A stretch of DNA of 64,000 nucleotides from Arthrobacter sp. YD4. Lineage in GTDB: Bacteria > Actinomycetota > Actinomycetes > Actinomycetales > Micrococcaceae. A program made the translations under genes and the position numbers. Position 1 is the first letter of the stretch. The number at the start of each line of letters is the position of its first letter. The stretch lies in NCBI RefSeq assembly GCF_030410515.1, contig NZ_JAUHHD010000005.1, forward strand, positions 124,001 to 188,000. Reading direction: 5' to 3'. The notes below the pieces were generated by a model. That model saw only the letters and a list, made by a program, of their open reading frames with translations. It had not been told where the DNA came from and searched no databases. Below, in pieces: positions 9,569 to 18,483 of this stretch.

Positions 9569-10972
9569 CTAGGCCATGGCGAGTGCCATGCCGGGGTCGG
9601 ACAGCAGCGCGCCGACGTCCTGCAGGAAGCGGGAGCCCTGTTCGCCGTCGACCAACCGGTGGTCGAAGGAGAGGCTGAGGGTCATGACCTGGCGCAGGGC
9701 CACCTCATCCCGGTACTCCCACGGCATCTTCCGCACCGCGCCGACGGCCAGGATGGCGGCCTCGCCCGGGTTGAGGATGGGGGTCCCGGCGTCGATGCCG
9801 AAAACGCCGATATTGGTGATCGAGATGGTCCCGCCGGAGAGGTCCGCGGGGGCGGTCTTACCGGCGCGGGCGGTCTCGGTCAGCTCGGTGAGCGCCGTGG
9901 AGAGCTGGGTCAGCGACATCCGGTCCGCGTCCTTGATGTTCGGCACGGTCAGCCCGCGCGGCGTGGCGGCCGCGATGCCGAGGTTGACATAGTTGAACTG
10001 GACGATCTCCTGGTTGGCCTCGTCCCACCGGGCGTTGAGCGTGGGGTGGTTGCGCAGGGCGATCAGCACGGCCTTGGACACCAGGGTCAGCGGGGTGAGC
10101 TTGTACCCGGCAAAGGCCCGGCTGTCCTTGAGCCTGGCGAGCAGTTCCATGGTGGGCGTGACGTCCAGGGTCAGGAACTCGGTCACGTGCGGCGCGGTGA
10201 AGGCGCTGGAGACCATGGCCGCCGCGGTGAACTTCCGGACGCCCTTGATCGGGGTCCGGGTTTCCCGTTCGCCGGCCGCCGGGGCAGTAACCGGCTGCGC
10301 GCCGGCCAGTTCCTGCGGGGCGACCGGGAGGTCCCCGCCGCCGACGAAGTTCCGCACGTCCTCCCGGGTGATCAGGCCGTGCTCGCCCGTAGCCGTGACG
10401 GCGGCGAGGTCGACGCCGAGGTCCTTGGCCAGCTTGCGGACCGGCGGGGTGGAGCGGGGCCGCTCGGCAGCAGGCGCGCCACTCTGCGGAACGGCGACGG
10501 CGACGGCGGGTGCGGGTGCGGCTGCCGGGGCGGGCGCGGGTGCGGGAGCCGGGGCAGGCGCGGCAGCAGCAGGCGGAGCCGCTGCGGCGGCGGCCGCAAA
10601 GGTGCGTGCCCGGCGGGCCGGCCGGCCGGAGCCCTCCGGCATGGCACCGTAGCCCACCAGCGTCGGTTCCCGCTTTGCGGGCGCCTCGCCCGAACCCGCG
10701 CCGGAACCGCCGTCGTCGTCGCCCTCGATCTCGAAGGAGACAATCGGCTTGCCGACCTCCACCACGGTGCCGGGCTGTTCGTGCAGCGCGGTGACGACGC
10801 CGGCGAACGGCGAGGGCAGCTCGACGACAGCCTTGGCGGTCTCCACCTCGGCGATGATCTGGTTCAGGGTGACGGTGTCCCCCACGCCGACCTTCCAGGC
10901 GACGATTTCCGATTCCGTCAGGCCTTCGCCGAGGTCCGGGAGGCGGAATTCCTTGATCATGGTGGCGCTCAT
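9569..10972 (-). CDS. bkdC: Branched-chain 2-oxoacid dehydrogenase E2, dihydrolipoamide acyltransferase
   Basis: A 467-residue E2 with one N-terminal lipoyl domain (about 5-80, lipoyl Lys in ETAKAVVE), a long Ala/Pro-rich linker (about 115-175), an E1/E3-binding domain (about 185-220, PVRKLAKDLGVDL) and a C-terminal catalytic domain with SFDHRLVDG holding the active-site His. It forms the core of the complex that converts branched 2-oxoacids to acyl-CoA. It is the last gene of bkdA-bkdB-bkdC and overlaps bkdB by 4 bp. No E3 gene lies in the window. The products feed the acyl-CoA dehydrogenase operon next door. Confidence 0.93.
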   Translation of the reverse strand: MSATMIKEFRLPDLGEGLTESEIVAWKVGVGDTVTLNQIIAEVETAKAVVELPSPFAGVVTALHEQPGTVVEVGKPIVSFEIEGDDDGGSGAGSGEAPAKREPTLVGYGAMPEGSGRPARRARTFAAAAAAAPPAAAAPAPAPAPAPAPAAAPAPAVAVAVPQSGAPAAERPRSTPPVRKLAKDLGVDLAAVTATGEHGLITREDVRNFVGGGDLPVAPQELAGAQPVTAPAAGERETRTPIKGVRKFTAAAMVSSAFTAPHVTEFLTLDVTPTMELLARLKDSRAFAGYKLTPLTLVSKAVLIALRNHPTLNARWDEANQEIVQFNYVNLGIAAATPRGLTVPNIKDADRMSLTQLSTALTELTETARAGKTAPADLSGGTISITNIGVFGIDAGTPILNPGEAAILAVGAVRKMPWEYRDEVALRQVMTLSLSFDHRLVDGEQGSRFLQDVGALLSDPGMALAMA

Positions 10973-11979
10973 CCTTCCAGCCCGCTCAAAGAGTTGGGGC
11001 GGCCCAAGGCCCGGTCCACGCCGTCGAGGATCCGGTCCAGCCCGGGCAGGTGGTGCATCTCCAGCTTGGAGTAGGGGTACGGGACGTCGAAGCCGGTCAC
11101 CCGGACGGGCGCGGCCTCGAGGTGGTAGAAGCAGCGTTCGGTGATGCTCGCCGCGACCTCGGCGCCCAGGCCGCCGGACTGGCTGGCCTCGTGCGTGATG
11201 ACCAGGCGGCCGGTCTTGCGGACCGAGGCCTCCAGCGTGGCGAAGTCCACCGGGGCGAGGGAGCGCAGGTCGATGACCTCGACGGAGACGCCCTCGTCGG
11301 CGGCGGCGAGCGCGGCATCGCGGGCGGTCTTGACCAGCGGACCGTAGGCCACGAGGGTCACGTCGGTGCCCTCGGTGACCACCCGGGCCTTTTCCATCGA
11401 CGGGGCGGCGGAGAGGTCCAGGGACTCATCCACCTCGCCCTTGTCGTGGTAGCGGCGCTTGGGCTCGAAGTAGAGAACCGGATCGTCGCAGGCAATGGCC
11501 TGCTGGATCATCGTGTACGCGTCCTGCGGGTTGGAGACGCTGACCACGCGCAGGCCGGAGGTGTGGGTGAAGTACGCCTCGGGCGACTCGGAGTGGTGTT
11601 CGGGTGAACCGATGCCGCCGCCGAAGGGCACCCGGATGGTGATGGGCATCTTCACGGCACCCATGGTCCGGTAGTGCATCTTGGCGACCTGGCTGACGAT
11701 CTGGTCGAAGGCCGGGTAGATGAAGCCGTCGAACTGGATCTCCACCACCGGGCGGTACCCGCGGTAGGCGAGGCCGACGGCGGTGCCGAGGATGCCGGAT
11801 TCGGCGAGCGGAGTGTCCACCACGCGGTGCTTGCCGAAGTCCTTCTGCAGCCCGTCGGTGACGCGGAAGACGCCGCCGAGGGTGCCGATGTCCTCGCCCA
11901 TGAGGATCACCTTGGGATCGTTGTCGAGGGATTTGCGCAGGCCGGAGTTAATCGCCCGGGCAAAGGTCATCTGCGTCAT
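10969..11979 (-). CDS. bkdB: 2-oxoisovalerate dehydrogenase E1 beta
   Basis: A 336-residue transketolase-fold E1 beta. GEDIGTLGGVFRVT (about 28-41), the central FDGFIYPAFDQI (about 82-93) and the C-terminal VTGFDVPYPY are typical of branched-chain and pyruvate E1 beta subunits. It pairs with bkdA to hold thiamine diphosphate and decarboxylate the 2-oxoacid onto the E2 lipoyl arm. Its ATG shares one base with the bkdA stop (TGATG), so translation is coupled. Confidence 0.93.
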   Translation of the reverse strand: MTQMTFARAINSGLRKSLDNDPKVILMGEDIGTLGGVFRVTDGLQKDFGKHRVVDTPLAESGILGTAVGLAYRGYRPVVEIQFDGFIYPAFDQIVSQVAKMHYRTMGAVKMPITIRVPFGGGIGSPEHHSESPEAYFTHTSGLRVVSVSNPQDAYTMIQQAIACDDPVLYFEPKRRYHDKGEVDESLDLSAAPSMEKARVVTEGTDVTLVAYGPLVKTARDAALAAADEGVSVEVIDLRSLAPVDFATLEASVRKTGRLVITHEASQSGGLGAEVAASITERCFYHLEAAPVRVTGFDVPYPYSKLEMHHLPGLDRILDGVDRALGRPNSLSGLEG

Positions 11980-13157
11980 CAGCGAGCACCTTCTTCGGAG
12001 GGGGCACCTGCGGGATCGCCGAAGGAGGCCAGGTAACGGGTGTAGTGGTCCTGCTGACGGTCCAGCCAGGAGTGCGGGGTGCTGTAGACGTGCTCAAAGA
12101 TCTGCAGCGGCTGCGGTTCGGGCATGGTGATGGTGCCGGAGCGCAGTTCCTTGGCCACGGCGTCGGCCGTGGCGGCGACGGCGGCTTCCACATCCGCGGT
12201 CAGCAGGCCCTTGCGCTCCAAAAGCGCCTTGAGGCGGTGGATCGGGTCCTTGGCGGCCCAGTCCTCAAGCTCGTTGGCGTCCCGGTACCGGGTGGGATCG
12301 TCCGCCGTCGTGTGCGGGCCCATGCGGTACGTGACGGCCTCGATGAAGGTGGGGCCGCCGCCGCGGCGGGCCCGGTCCAGGGCGATCCGGGTGGCCGCCA
12401 GCACGGCGAGGACATCGTTGCCGTCCACCCGCATGCTGGGAATGCCAAAGCCGGAGGCCCGGTCAGCGATCTGGATGTGGGACTGCAGCATCACGGGCTC
12501 GGAGATGGCCCAGTGGTTGTTCTGGCAGAAGAAGATGACGGGGGCCTGGAAGCTCGCGGCGAAGACCATCGCCTCGTTGACGTCACCCTCGCTGGTGGCG
12601 CCGTCGCCGAAGTAGGCCACGGCCGCGGAGTCGGCGCCGTCGTTCTGGATACCCATGGCGTAGCCCGTGGCGTGCAAGCTCTGCGCACCGATGATGATCT
12701 GCTGGGTGGCAACGTTCACGGTGTACGGGTCCCAGCCGGCGAGGGCGTTGCCGCGCCAGGCCTTGACGATGTCCGCCGGCTTGACCCCGCGGACGTAGGC
12801 AACGCCATTGTCCCGGTAGCTGGGGAAGACAAAGTCGTCCTCGCGCAGGGCCCTCGCCGAGCCGATCTGGGAGGCCTCCTGGCCCAGCAGCGGCGGCCAG
12901 AGGGCGAGTTCGCCCTGGCGCTGGAGGGCGGTGGCCTCGGCGTCGATCCTCCGGATGGCCACCATGTCCTCGTAGAGGGAGGTCAGCACGTCGTCGCCGA
13001 TGTCCTGGACCCAGGGGTCGAACTCGGGATGGCTGACGCGTTCACCCCCCGGAGTGATGAGCTGGACGAGATCCCCGCCCGTGCGCCTGTTCGATCCTGC
13101 ACTGTTTCCGGGGCCGCCGGGGGCTGCGCCGCCCTGGCCCGCGTCGTCGGTAAACAC
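11979..13157 (-). CDS. bkdA: 2-oxoisovalerate dehydrogenase E1 alpha
   Basis: A 392-residue thiamine-diphosphate-binding E1 alpha. The cofactor motif runs from GDGATSEGDVNEAM (about 195-208) to QNNHWA, and the phosphorylation-loop region YRMGPHTTADDP follows. The N-terminal 30 residues are Gly/Ala/Asn-rich and lack homology signals, so the GTG at 13157 is uncertain; I see no Shine-Dalgarno or leaderless -10 there, and a start further downstream cannot be excluded. First gene of bkdABC. A perfect Crp-like palindrome lies about 100 bp upstream, between it and the lrp-type gene. Confidence 0.91.
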   Translation of the reverse strand: MFTDDAGQGGAAPGGPGNSAGSNRRTGGDLVQLITPGGERVSHPEFDPWVQDIGDDVLTSLYEDMVAIRRIDAEATALQRQGELALWPPLLGQEASQIGSARALREDDFVFPSYRDNGVAYVRGVKPADIVKAWRGNALAGWDPYTVNVATQQIIIGAQSLHATGYAMGIQNDGADSAAVAYFGDGATSEGDVNEAMVFAASFQAPVIFFCQNNHWAISEPVMLQSHIQIADRASGFGIPSMRVDGNDVLAVLAATRIALDRARRGGGPTFIEAVTYRMGPHTTADDPTRYRDANELEDWAAKDPIHRLKALLERKGLLTADVEAAVAATADAVAKELRSGTITMPEPQPLQIFEHVYSTPHSWLDRQQDHYTRYLASFGDPAGAPSEEGAR

Positions 13158-13254
13158 AGTTTGTCCGCAACCTTCTGACGTCGTCTGACCCCTGCCCGCG
13201 GGACTCGTGATCCCTGCGTGCGGCGGCCACCCGGGCGCCGTTGCCCCGGATAAT

Positions 13255-13270
13255 TGTGACCCTACTCACA
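13255..13270. promoter_or_regulatory. Perfect Crp/GlxR-type palindrome
   Basis: TGTGA-CCCTAC-TCACA matches the Crp/GlxR consensus at all ten positions, and the flanking T/A extend the dyad to TTGTGA-N6-TCACAA. It lies about 98 bp upstream of bkdA and about 85 bp upstream of the Lrp-type gene. An Lrp site was considered but the sequence fits Crp better. Confidence 0.65.
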
Positions 13271-13340
13271 AGTGCCATTGGGTACAACCACCCACTGATA
13301 TTTTGAGCATCCTGCCCGGTTCAGACGTTCCGGACCGTGC

Positions 13341-13346
13341 TAACCT
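13341..13346 (+). promoter_or_regulatory. -10 element TAACCT of a probable leaderless promoter (Lrp-type gene)
   Basis: TAACCT ends 8 nt before ATG 13355. No Shine-Dalgarno is present. In actinobacteria this geometry places transcription start at the initiator codon. Confidence 0.45.
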
Positions 13347-13354
13347 TGCGCACT

Positions 13355-13828
13355 ATGCAACCCTTGGATGGCACGGACACCCGCTTGCTTTCGGCCATGG
13401 CGCGGGACCCGCGCGGCACCGTCGTGGCCCTCGCACAGAAGCTGGGACTCTCCCGCAACACGGTGCAGGCCCGGATGGCCCAGCTGGAGAAGAAACACGT
13501 ATTCCTCTCCTTCGAGCGCCGGATCAATCCGGCCACGCTGGGCTACCCGCTGATGGCCTTCATCTCGGTCCACGTCCAGCAGCAGAAGCTGGGCAGGCTG
13601 GCGGTGGAGCTCGCCGCGGTCCCGGAGATCCTGGAGGGCTATGGCCTGACCGGCTCGGCCGACCTGCTGCTGCGCGTGGTGGCGCGCGACGCCGAGGACC
13701 TGTTCCGGATCAACGGCAAGATCCTCTCCTGCGACGGGGTGGACCGGACGGACACGGCTCTGGCGATGAGCGAGATGATCCCGTTCCGGATCCAACCGCT
13801 GCTCGAACGCGGCCCGGCCGAGGGCTGA
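13355..13828 (+). CDS. Lrp/AsnC-family regulator
   Basis: A 157-residue feast/famine regulator. The N-terminal winged HTH (about 5-50) includes VALAQKLGLSRNTVQARMAQL, and a RAM-type effector domain follows (about 65-145). Such proteins sense amino acids; next to bkdABC, a branched-chain amino acid or its keto acid is a plausible signal, and mycobacterial and pseudomonad bkd genes are often beside an Lrp gene. I chose ATG 13355 (MQPLDGTDTRLL) over GTG 13337 because a TAACCT -10 hexamer lies 8 nt upstream, fitting a leaderless transcript. It diverges from bkdA across a perfect Crp-like site. Confidence 0.88.
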   Translation: MQPLDGTDTRLLSAMARDPRGTVVALAQKLGLSRNTVQARMAQLEKKHVFLSFERRINPATLGYPLMAFISVHVQQQKLGRLAVELAAVPEILEGYGLTGSADLLLRVVARDAEDLFRINGKILSCDGVDRTDTALAMSEMIPFRIQPLLERGPAEG

Positions 13829-13832
13829 CCCG

Positions 13833-13880
13833 GAACGCACAGGACCCCCGCGCCGGGCGGCGCGGGGGTCCTGTGCGTTC
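13833..13880. terminator. Very strong hairpin between lrp-type gene and actP
   Basis: A 22-bp perfect stem (13833-13854 with 13859-13880) around the loop GGGC. It lacks a T tract on either side, and its symmetry suits termination for both convergent transcripts. Confidence 0.75.
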
Positions 13881-13905
13881 GGTGATGCAGCTATGTGGTG
13901 ATGCG

Positions 13906-15534
13906 TTAGTGGTTGGTGGCCTTCTCGGCGCCCACCCCGGTCAGGGAGCGGACCTCCATCTCGGCCTGCTTGGTGGTGTCCTCGCGCCGCTTGTCCAGCA
14001 CGGTGCCCAGCCAGCCCAAGAAGAACGCGAGCGGGATGGAGACGATGCCGGGGTTGCTGAGCGGGAAGATCGCGAAGTTCGCGCCGGCGATCATCGAGGT
14101 CTTGGTGCCGGAGACCACCGGGGAGAGGGCGATCAGGATGATGGCGGCGGCGAGGCCGCCGTACATGCTCCAGATCGCGCCCTGGGTGGTGAACCGGCGC
14201 CAGAACAGCGAGTACACGATGGTGGGCAGGTTCGCGGAGGCGGCGACGGCGAAGGCCAAGGCCACCAGGAAGGCGACGTTCTGGCCGTTGGCGAAGATGC
14301 CGCCGGCGATGGCGAGGATGCCGATGACGATCACCGTGCGGCGCGCCACCTTGACCTCGGTCTCGGCGTCGGCCTTGCCCTTGGCGATCACGTTGGCGTA
14401 GATGTCGTGGGCGAAAGAGGCCGCCGCGGTGATGGTGAGGCCGGCGACGACGGCGAGGATGGTGGCGAACGCCACCGCCGAGATGAAGCCCAGCAGCAGC
14501 GGGCCGCCGAGGTGGAAGGCCAGCAGCGGGGCGGCGGAGTTCACGCCGCCGGGGGCGCCCTTGATGGTGTCGGCGCCCACGAGGGCCGCGGCACCGTAGC
14601 CCAGGACCAGGGTGAACAGGTAGAAGATGCCGATCAGCCAAATGGACCAGACCACGGACTTGCGGGCTTCCTTGGCGGTGGGAACCGTGTAGAAGCGCAT
14701 CAGCACGTGCGGCAGGGCAGCGGTGCCGAGCACCAGGGCCAGGCCCAGGGACATGAAGTCCAGCTTGGACGTGTCCGACTTGCCGTACTGCAGCCCCGGG
14801 TTCAGGACGGCCGGGTTCTTGGCCGTCTCCGCGGCGCCGCCGAGCAGGTCCGAGAGGTTGAAGCCGTAGATCGCGAGGACCCAGAAGGTCATCACGGCGG
14901 CACCGGCGATCAGCAGCATGGCCTTGATGATCTGCACCCAGGTGGTGCCCTTCATGCCGCCGATCAGGACGTACATGATCATCAGGGCGCCGACGACGAT
15001 GATCACCAGCGCCTGTCCGCCCCAGTCGCTGATGCCCAGCAGCAGGGAAATCAGGCTGCCGGCGCCGGCCATCTGGGCGAGCAGGTAGAAGAAGCAGACG
15101 GCCAGGGTGGAGATGGCCGCGGCGATCCGGACCGGACGCTGCCGGAGCCGGAAGGAGAGCACGTCGGCCATGGTGAACTTGCCCGTGTTGCGGAGCAGTT
15201 CGGCCACCAGCAGCAGCGCCACCAGCCAGGCGACGAGAAAGCCGATGGAGTACATGAAGCCGTCGTAGCCGTTGACCGCGATCGCGCCGGTGATGCCCAG
15301 GAAGGACGCGGCGGAGAGGTAGTCGCCGGCGATGGCGGTGCCGTTCTGCGAACCGGTGAAGGACCGGCCGGCGGCGTAGTAGTCGGCGGCGGTCTTGTTG
15401 TTCCGGCTGGCGCGGAACACGATCACCATGGTGACAGCGACGAAGAGGGCGAAGATGCCCATGTTCAGGAGGGTGGTGTCCTTGAGTGCGGCGACGTTGA
15501 CCGCGGGGACCGTCAGGGATGCGTGCAGTGTCAT
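13906..15534 (-). CDS. actP: Cation/acetate symporter, SSS family
   Basis: A 542-residue sodium:solute symporter with about 13 membrane segments. The N-terminal block (ADYYAAGRSFTGSQNGTAIA, then GDYLSAASFLGI) is the ActP/MctC signature. The frame stays open to 16005, but ATG 15534 overlaps the DUF485 stop by 4 bp and begins the natural N-terminus. ActP homologues import acetate, pyruvate, propionate or other short monocarboxylates with Na+ or H+. It forms a two-gene unit with DUF485 upstream and sits back-to-back with a histidine kinase gene, which probably senses a related substrate. Confidence 0.9.
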   Translation of the reverse strand: MTLHASLTVPAVNVAALKDTTLLNMGIFALFVAVTMVIVFRASRNNKTAADYYAAGRSFTGSQNGTAIAGDYLSAASFLGITGAIAVNGYDGFMYSIGFLVAWLVALLLVAELLRNTGKFTMADVLSFRLRQRPVRIAAAISTLAVCFFYLLAQMAGAGSLISLLLGISDWGGQALVIIVVGALMIMYVLIGGMKGTTWVQIIKAMLLIAGAAVMTFWVLAIYGFNLSDLLGGAAETAKNPAVLNPGLQYGKSDTSKLDFMSLGLALVLGTAALPHVLMRFYTVPTAKEARKSVVWSIWLIGIFYLFTLVLGYGAAALVGADTIKGAPGGVNSAAPLLAFHLGGPLLLGFISAVAFATILAVVAGLTITAAASFAHDIYANVIAKGKADAETEVKVARRTVIVIGILAIAGGIFANGQNVAFLVALAFAVAASANLPTIVYSLFWRRFTTQGAIWSMYGGLAAAIILIALSPVVSGTKTSMIAGANFAIFPLSNPGIVSIPLAFFLGWLGTVLDKRREDTTKQAEMEVRSLTGVGAEKATNH

Positions 15535-15911
15535 TGGGCCGTTCCGCTCACTCGGTTGCCGTGCTTGTCGAACTCGTGGCCTTCGATCTCCTGGCGGATC
15601 TCGGAGGCGATGGGGTCCAGCTTCCGGTTCGAGTAGCTGACGTACCAGCCCGTGATCGCGAAGGTGGACACGAACTGCAGCAGGCCCAGGATCAGGCCGA
15701 CGTTGATGTTGCCCCAGACCTTGGTGGACATGAAGCCCACCGCATAGTCGGCCAGCAGGACGTAGGCGAAGTACCACAGCAGGAACGCGATGGCCATCGG
15801 AAAGACGAAGCTGCGGTGACGTTTGCGCAGTTCCTGGAACTGCTCCGTCGACTGGACTTGCTTGAAGTCCACGGACGCCGCTGCGTCCGTATGCTGGGCG
15901 TCGTGACCCAT
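15531..15911 (-). CDS. DUF485 inner-membrane protein paired with ActP
   Basis: A 126-residue protein with two membrane helices (about 37-57 and 70-92) and short charged ends; the LRKRHRSFVFPMA entry into the first helix is typical of DUF485/YjcH proteins that accompany ActP transporters. Two ATG codons are adjacent (15914 and 15911); the AGGAGG lies only 1 nt before the first, so the second is the more likely start. Overlap of 4 bp with actP suggests coupled synthesis. DUF485 proteins are thought to help transporter assembly or activity; the mechanism is not established. Confidence 0.87.
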   Translation of the reverse strand: MGHDAQHTDAAASVDFKQVQSTEQFQELRKRHRSFVFPMAIAFLLWYFAYVLLADYAVGFMSTKVWGNINVGLILGLLQFVSTFAITGWYVSYSNRKLDPIASEIRQEIEGHEFDKHGNRVSGTAQ

Positions 15912-15983
15912 CATTCCTCCTCATTGAGACTGGCGAGTCACCGCCGGGCACTCCGGCTTCCGGACAACACTCCCCCGGGATTG

Positions 15984-15999
15984 TGTGACTGGAATCACT
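15984..15999. promoter_or_regulatory. Crp/GlxR-like site, one mismatch
   Basis: TGTGA-CTGGAA-TCACT differs from the consensus only in the last base. It lies in the divergent region, 73 bp upstream of the DUF485-actP unit and about 110 bp upstream of the histidine kinase gene. Confidence 0.5.
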
Positions 16000-16096
16000 G
16001 TGCAACGTGACGTGCGCTACATTCCAGCACCGGCGCGGGCGGCGTCGCCCAGCGGTCGCCGCGCTGCGACAAACGGCGGACCGCCCGGCCTGGCGC

Positions 16097-16102
16097 TACG
16101 CT
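16097..16102 (+). promoter_or_regulatory. -10 element TACGCT, leaderless promoter of the histidine kinase gene
   Basis: TACGCT is followed by exactly 6 nt and ATG 16109, with no Shine-Dalgarno. Confidence 0.5.
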
Positions 16103-16108
16103 GGCAGC

Positions 16109-17320
16109 ATGCCGGACTCCCCCCTGGTCAGCGCCGCGGCCGTCGCCGTGATCGCGCTGGCGATCGCCGTCGTCATCGCCGTCGGGCTCAAGGTCCTGCG
16201 CTCTTTCCGTGACCTTGGCACCGACGCCGAGCGCGCGACCTATAAGACCCTGCACGCCGCGTCCCGGGCCGGCCAGCACCTGCGGACCGGCCTGAACCCC
16301 GCCGGCGCGGGCAAGGCCAGCCGGCAGCTGCGCGGGCTGCTCGGCTGCGACGGGTTCGCCATCACGGACACCACGGGCGTCCTGGCCTGGGACGGCGCGG
16401 CCGAGGAACTCCGCCCGGTCCTGATGGAGGTGGCCGCGGCAGTGCTGGCGGGCGGCCACACCGCCGTGATCCCCGCCGGGGAGCTGCGGGCCCCGGGCGG
16501 CCGCTCCCCCGCCGGCTCTCCCGGAGCCGGCTACGCGGCCGTCATCGCGCCCATCCGGGTGGGGTCCGGGGTGGCGGGCGTGGTGGCCGCATTCGCCCCC
16601 GAGGCGGGGTCCGGCCTGGTCCGGGCAACCGGCGAGGTGGCGGACTGGGTGGCCACCCAGGTGGAACTGGCCGAACTCGATGCCTCCCGGACGCTGCTGA
16701 TGGAGGCGGAGGTCCGGGCGCTGCGGGCCCAGATCAGCCCGCACTTCATCTACAACTCACTGAACGCGATCGCGTCCTTCATCAACACGGACCCGGTCCG
16801 GGCCCGGGAGCTGGTGGTGGAGTTCGCCGACTTCACCCGCTATTCGTTCCGCCGGCACGGGGACTTCACCACCCTGGCCGAGGAGCTGCGCTGCATCGAC
16901 CGGTACCTGCTGCTGGAGCGCGCCCGGTTCGGCGAGCGGGTGCAGGTCAGCCTGCGGATCGCGCCGGAGGTGCTGAGCACGGTGATCCCGTTCCTGAGCC
17001 TGCAGCCGCTGGTGGAGAACGCCGTCCGGCATGGCCTGGAGGCCAAGGAGGGGCCCGGGCACATCAGCATCACGGCCAACGATTCGGGCGCGTTCGCCGA
17101 GGTGACGATCGAGGACGACGGCGTGGGCATGGACCCGGAGCAGCTGCGTTCGGTCCTGGCGGGGCACAGCGGCGGCGACCACGTGGGCCTGCACAACGTG
17201 GACGCGCGGCTGCGGCAGGTCTACGGGGAGGACAACGGCCTGGTGATCGAGACGGCGCCCGGCGAGGGCACGCTGATCACCCTGCGCGTCCCGAAGTCCC
17301 AGCCCCGCCACGACGCCTGA
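16109..17320 (+). CDS. LytS/YpdA-type sensor histidine kinase
   Basis: A 403-residue kinase. One N-terminal membrane helix (about 7-27) is followed by a GAF-like sensor region (about 60-195) and a His_kinase domain whose phospho-acceptor His is in QISPHFIYNSLNAI (about 207-220). An HATPase domain follows with the N box PLVENAVRHGLE and the G boxes DDGVGM and GLHNVDARL. The frame is open further upstream, but ATG 16109 is preceded by TACGCT and a 6-nt gap, fitting a leaderless mRNA. It is followed by the LytTR regulator, DUF485 and a symporter on the same strand, and it diverges from actP. By analogy with YpdAB and BtsSR of E. coli it may sense pyruvate or another monocarboxylate (inference). 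Confidence 0.88.
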   Translation: MPDSPLVSAAAVAVIALAIAVVIAVGLKVLRSFRDLGTDAERATYKTLHAASRAGQHLRTGLNPAGAGKASRQLRGLLGCDGFAITDTTGVLAWDGAAEELRPVLMEVAAAVLAGGHTAVIPAGELRAPGGRSPAGSPGAGYAAVIAPIRVGSGVAGVVAAFAPEAGSGLVRATGEVADWVATQVELAELDASRTLLMEAEVRALRAQISPHFIYNSLNAIASFINTDPVRARELVVEFADFTRYSFRRHGDFTTLAEELRCIDRYLLLERARFGERVQVSLRIAPEVLSTVIPFLSLQPLVENAVRHGLEAKEGPGHISITANDSGAFAEVTIEDDGVGMDPEQLRSVLAGHSGGDHVGLHNVDARLRQVYGEDNGLVIETAPGEGTLITLRVPKSQPRHDA

Positions 17321-17373
17321 AACGGCGCCCGGCCCTCGCCGCCATGGCGCCCGTCGGGGCGCCGGTGCGGCGG

Positions 17374-17379
17374 TACCCT
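17374..17379 (+). promoter_or_regulatory. -10 element TACCCT, leaderless promoter of the LytTR regulator gene
   Basis: TACCCT is followed by exactly 6 nt and ATG 17386, so the response regulator may have its own transcript in addition to read-through from the kinase gene. Confidence 0.45.
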
Positions 17380-17385
17380 AGGACC

Positions 17386-18101
<716 letters not shown>

Positions 18102-18105
<4 letters not shown>

Positions 18106-18476
18106 CCCGGGTCAGGGTCACCGCCCCGCGCCGCGTCGCCACGGGCGCCGGTTCCGGGCGTGGCAGAGCCGCGGCTGAGGCACGGAAGGCGGCGGAAGAG
18201 ACCGACGCCGGTCAGGTGTTCGTCCGCGCGCTGATCCGGTCCCAGCTCCGGCTCGGGATCGTGGTGGCCGCCGGGTTCCTGCTGATCATGTTGGGCTTCG
18301 CGCTGCTGCTGGGCCTGGTGCCGGGACTCGCCGAGCTGCGGATCGCCGGCCTGCCCTTCGACTGGGTGCTGCTCGGCGCCGGGATCTATCCGGTGATCGG
18401 GCTGAGCGCCTGGCTCTACGTCCGGACCGCCGCCCGGAACGAGGCCCGCTACCGCGACCTCGCCGGCGAGCGGTGA
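18102..18476 (+). CDS. DUF485-like membrane protein
   Basis: A 124-residue protein: a basic, Arg/Ala-rich N-terminal 40 residues, then two membrane helices (about 51-71 and 83-104) and a charged tail (RYRDLAGER). Its position directly before an SSS symporter, 7 bp upstream, matches the DUF485-actP pairing across the divergent region, although the sequence has drifted from the 15.5-kb copy. The ATG overlaps the LytTR stop (ATGA). I read it as the accessory subunit of the second symporter. Confidence 0.8.
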
Positions 18477-18483
18477 GGCGGCC

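Noticed and set aside
13254..13271. Lrp binding site
   Set aside because: The palindrome lies beside an Lrp-type gene, but its sequence is an exact Crp/GlxR consensus, which explains it better.
15535..16005. N-terminal extension of ActP
   Set aside because: It overlaps the DUF485 gene out of frame. ATG 15534 gives the normal ActP N-terminus.
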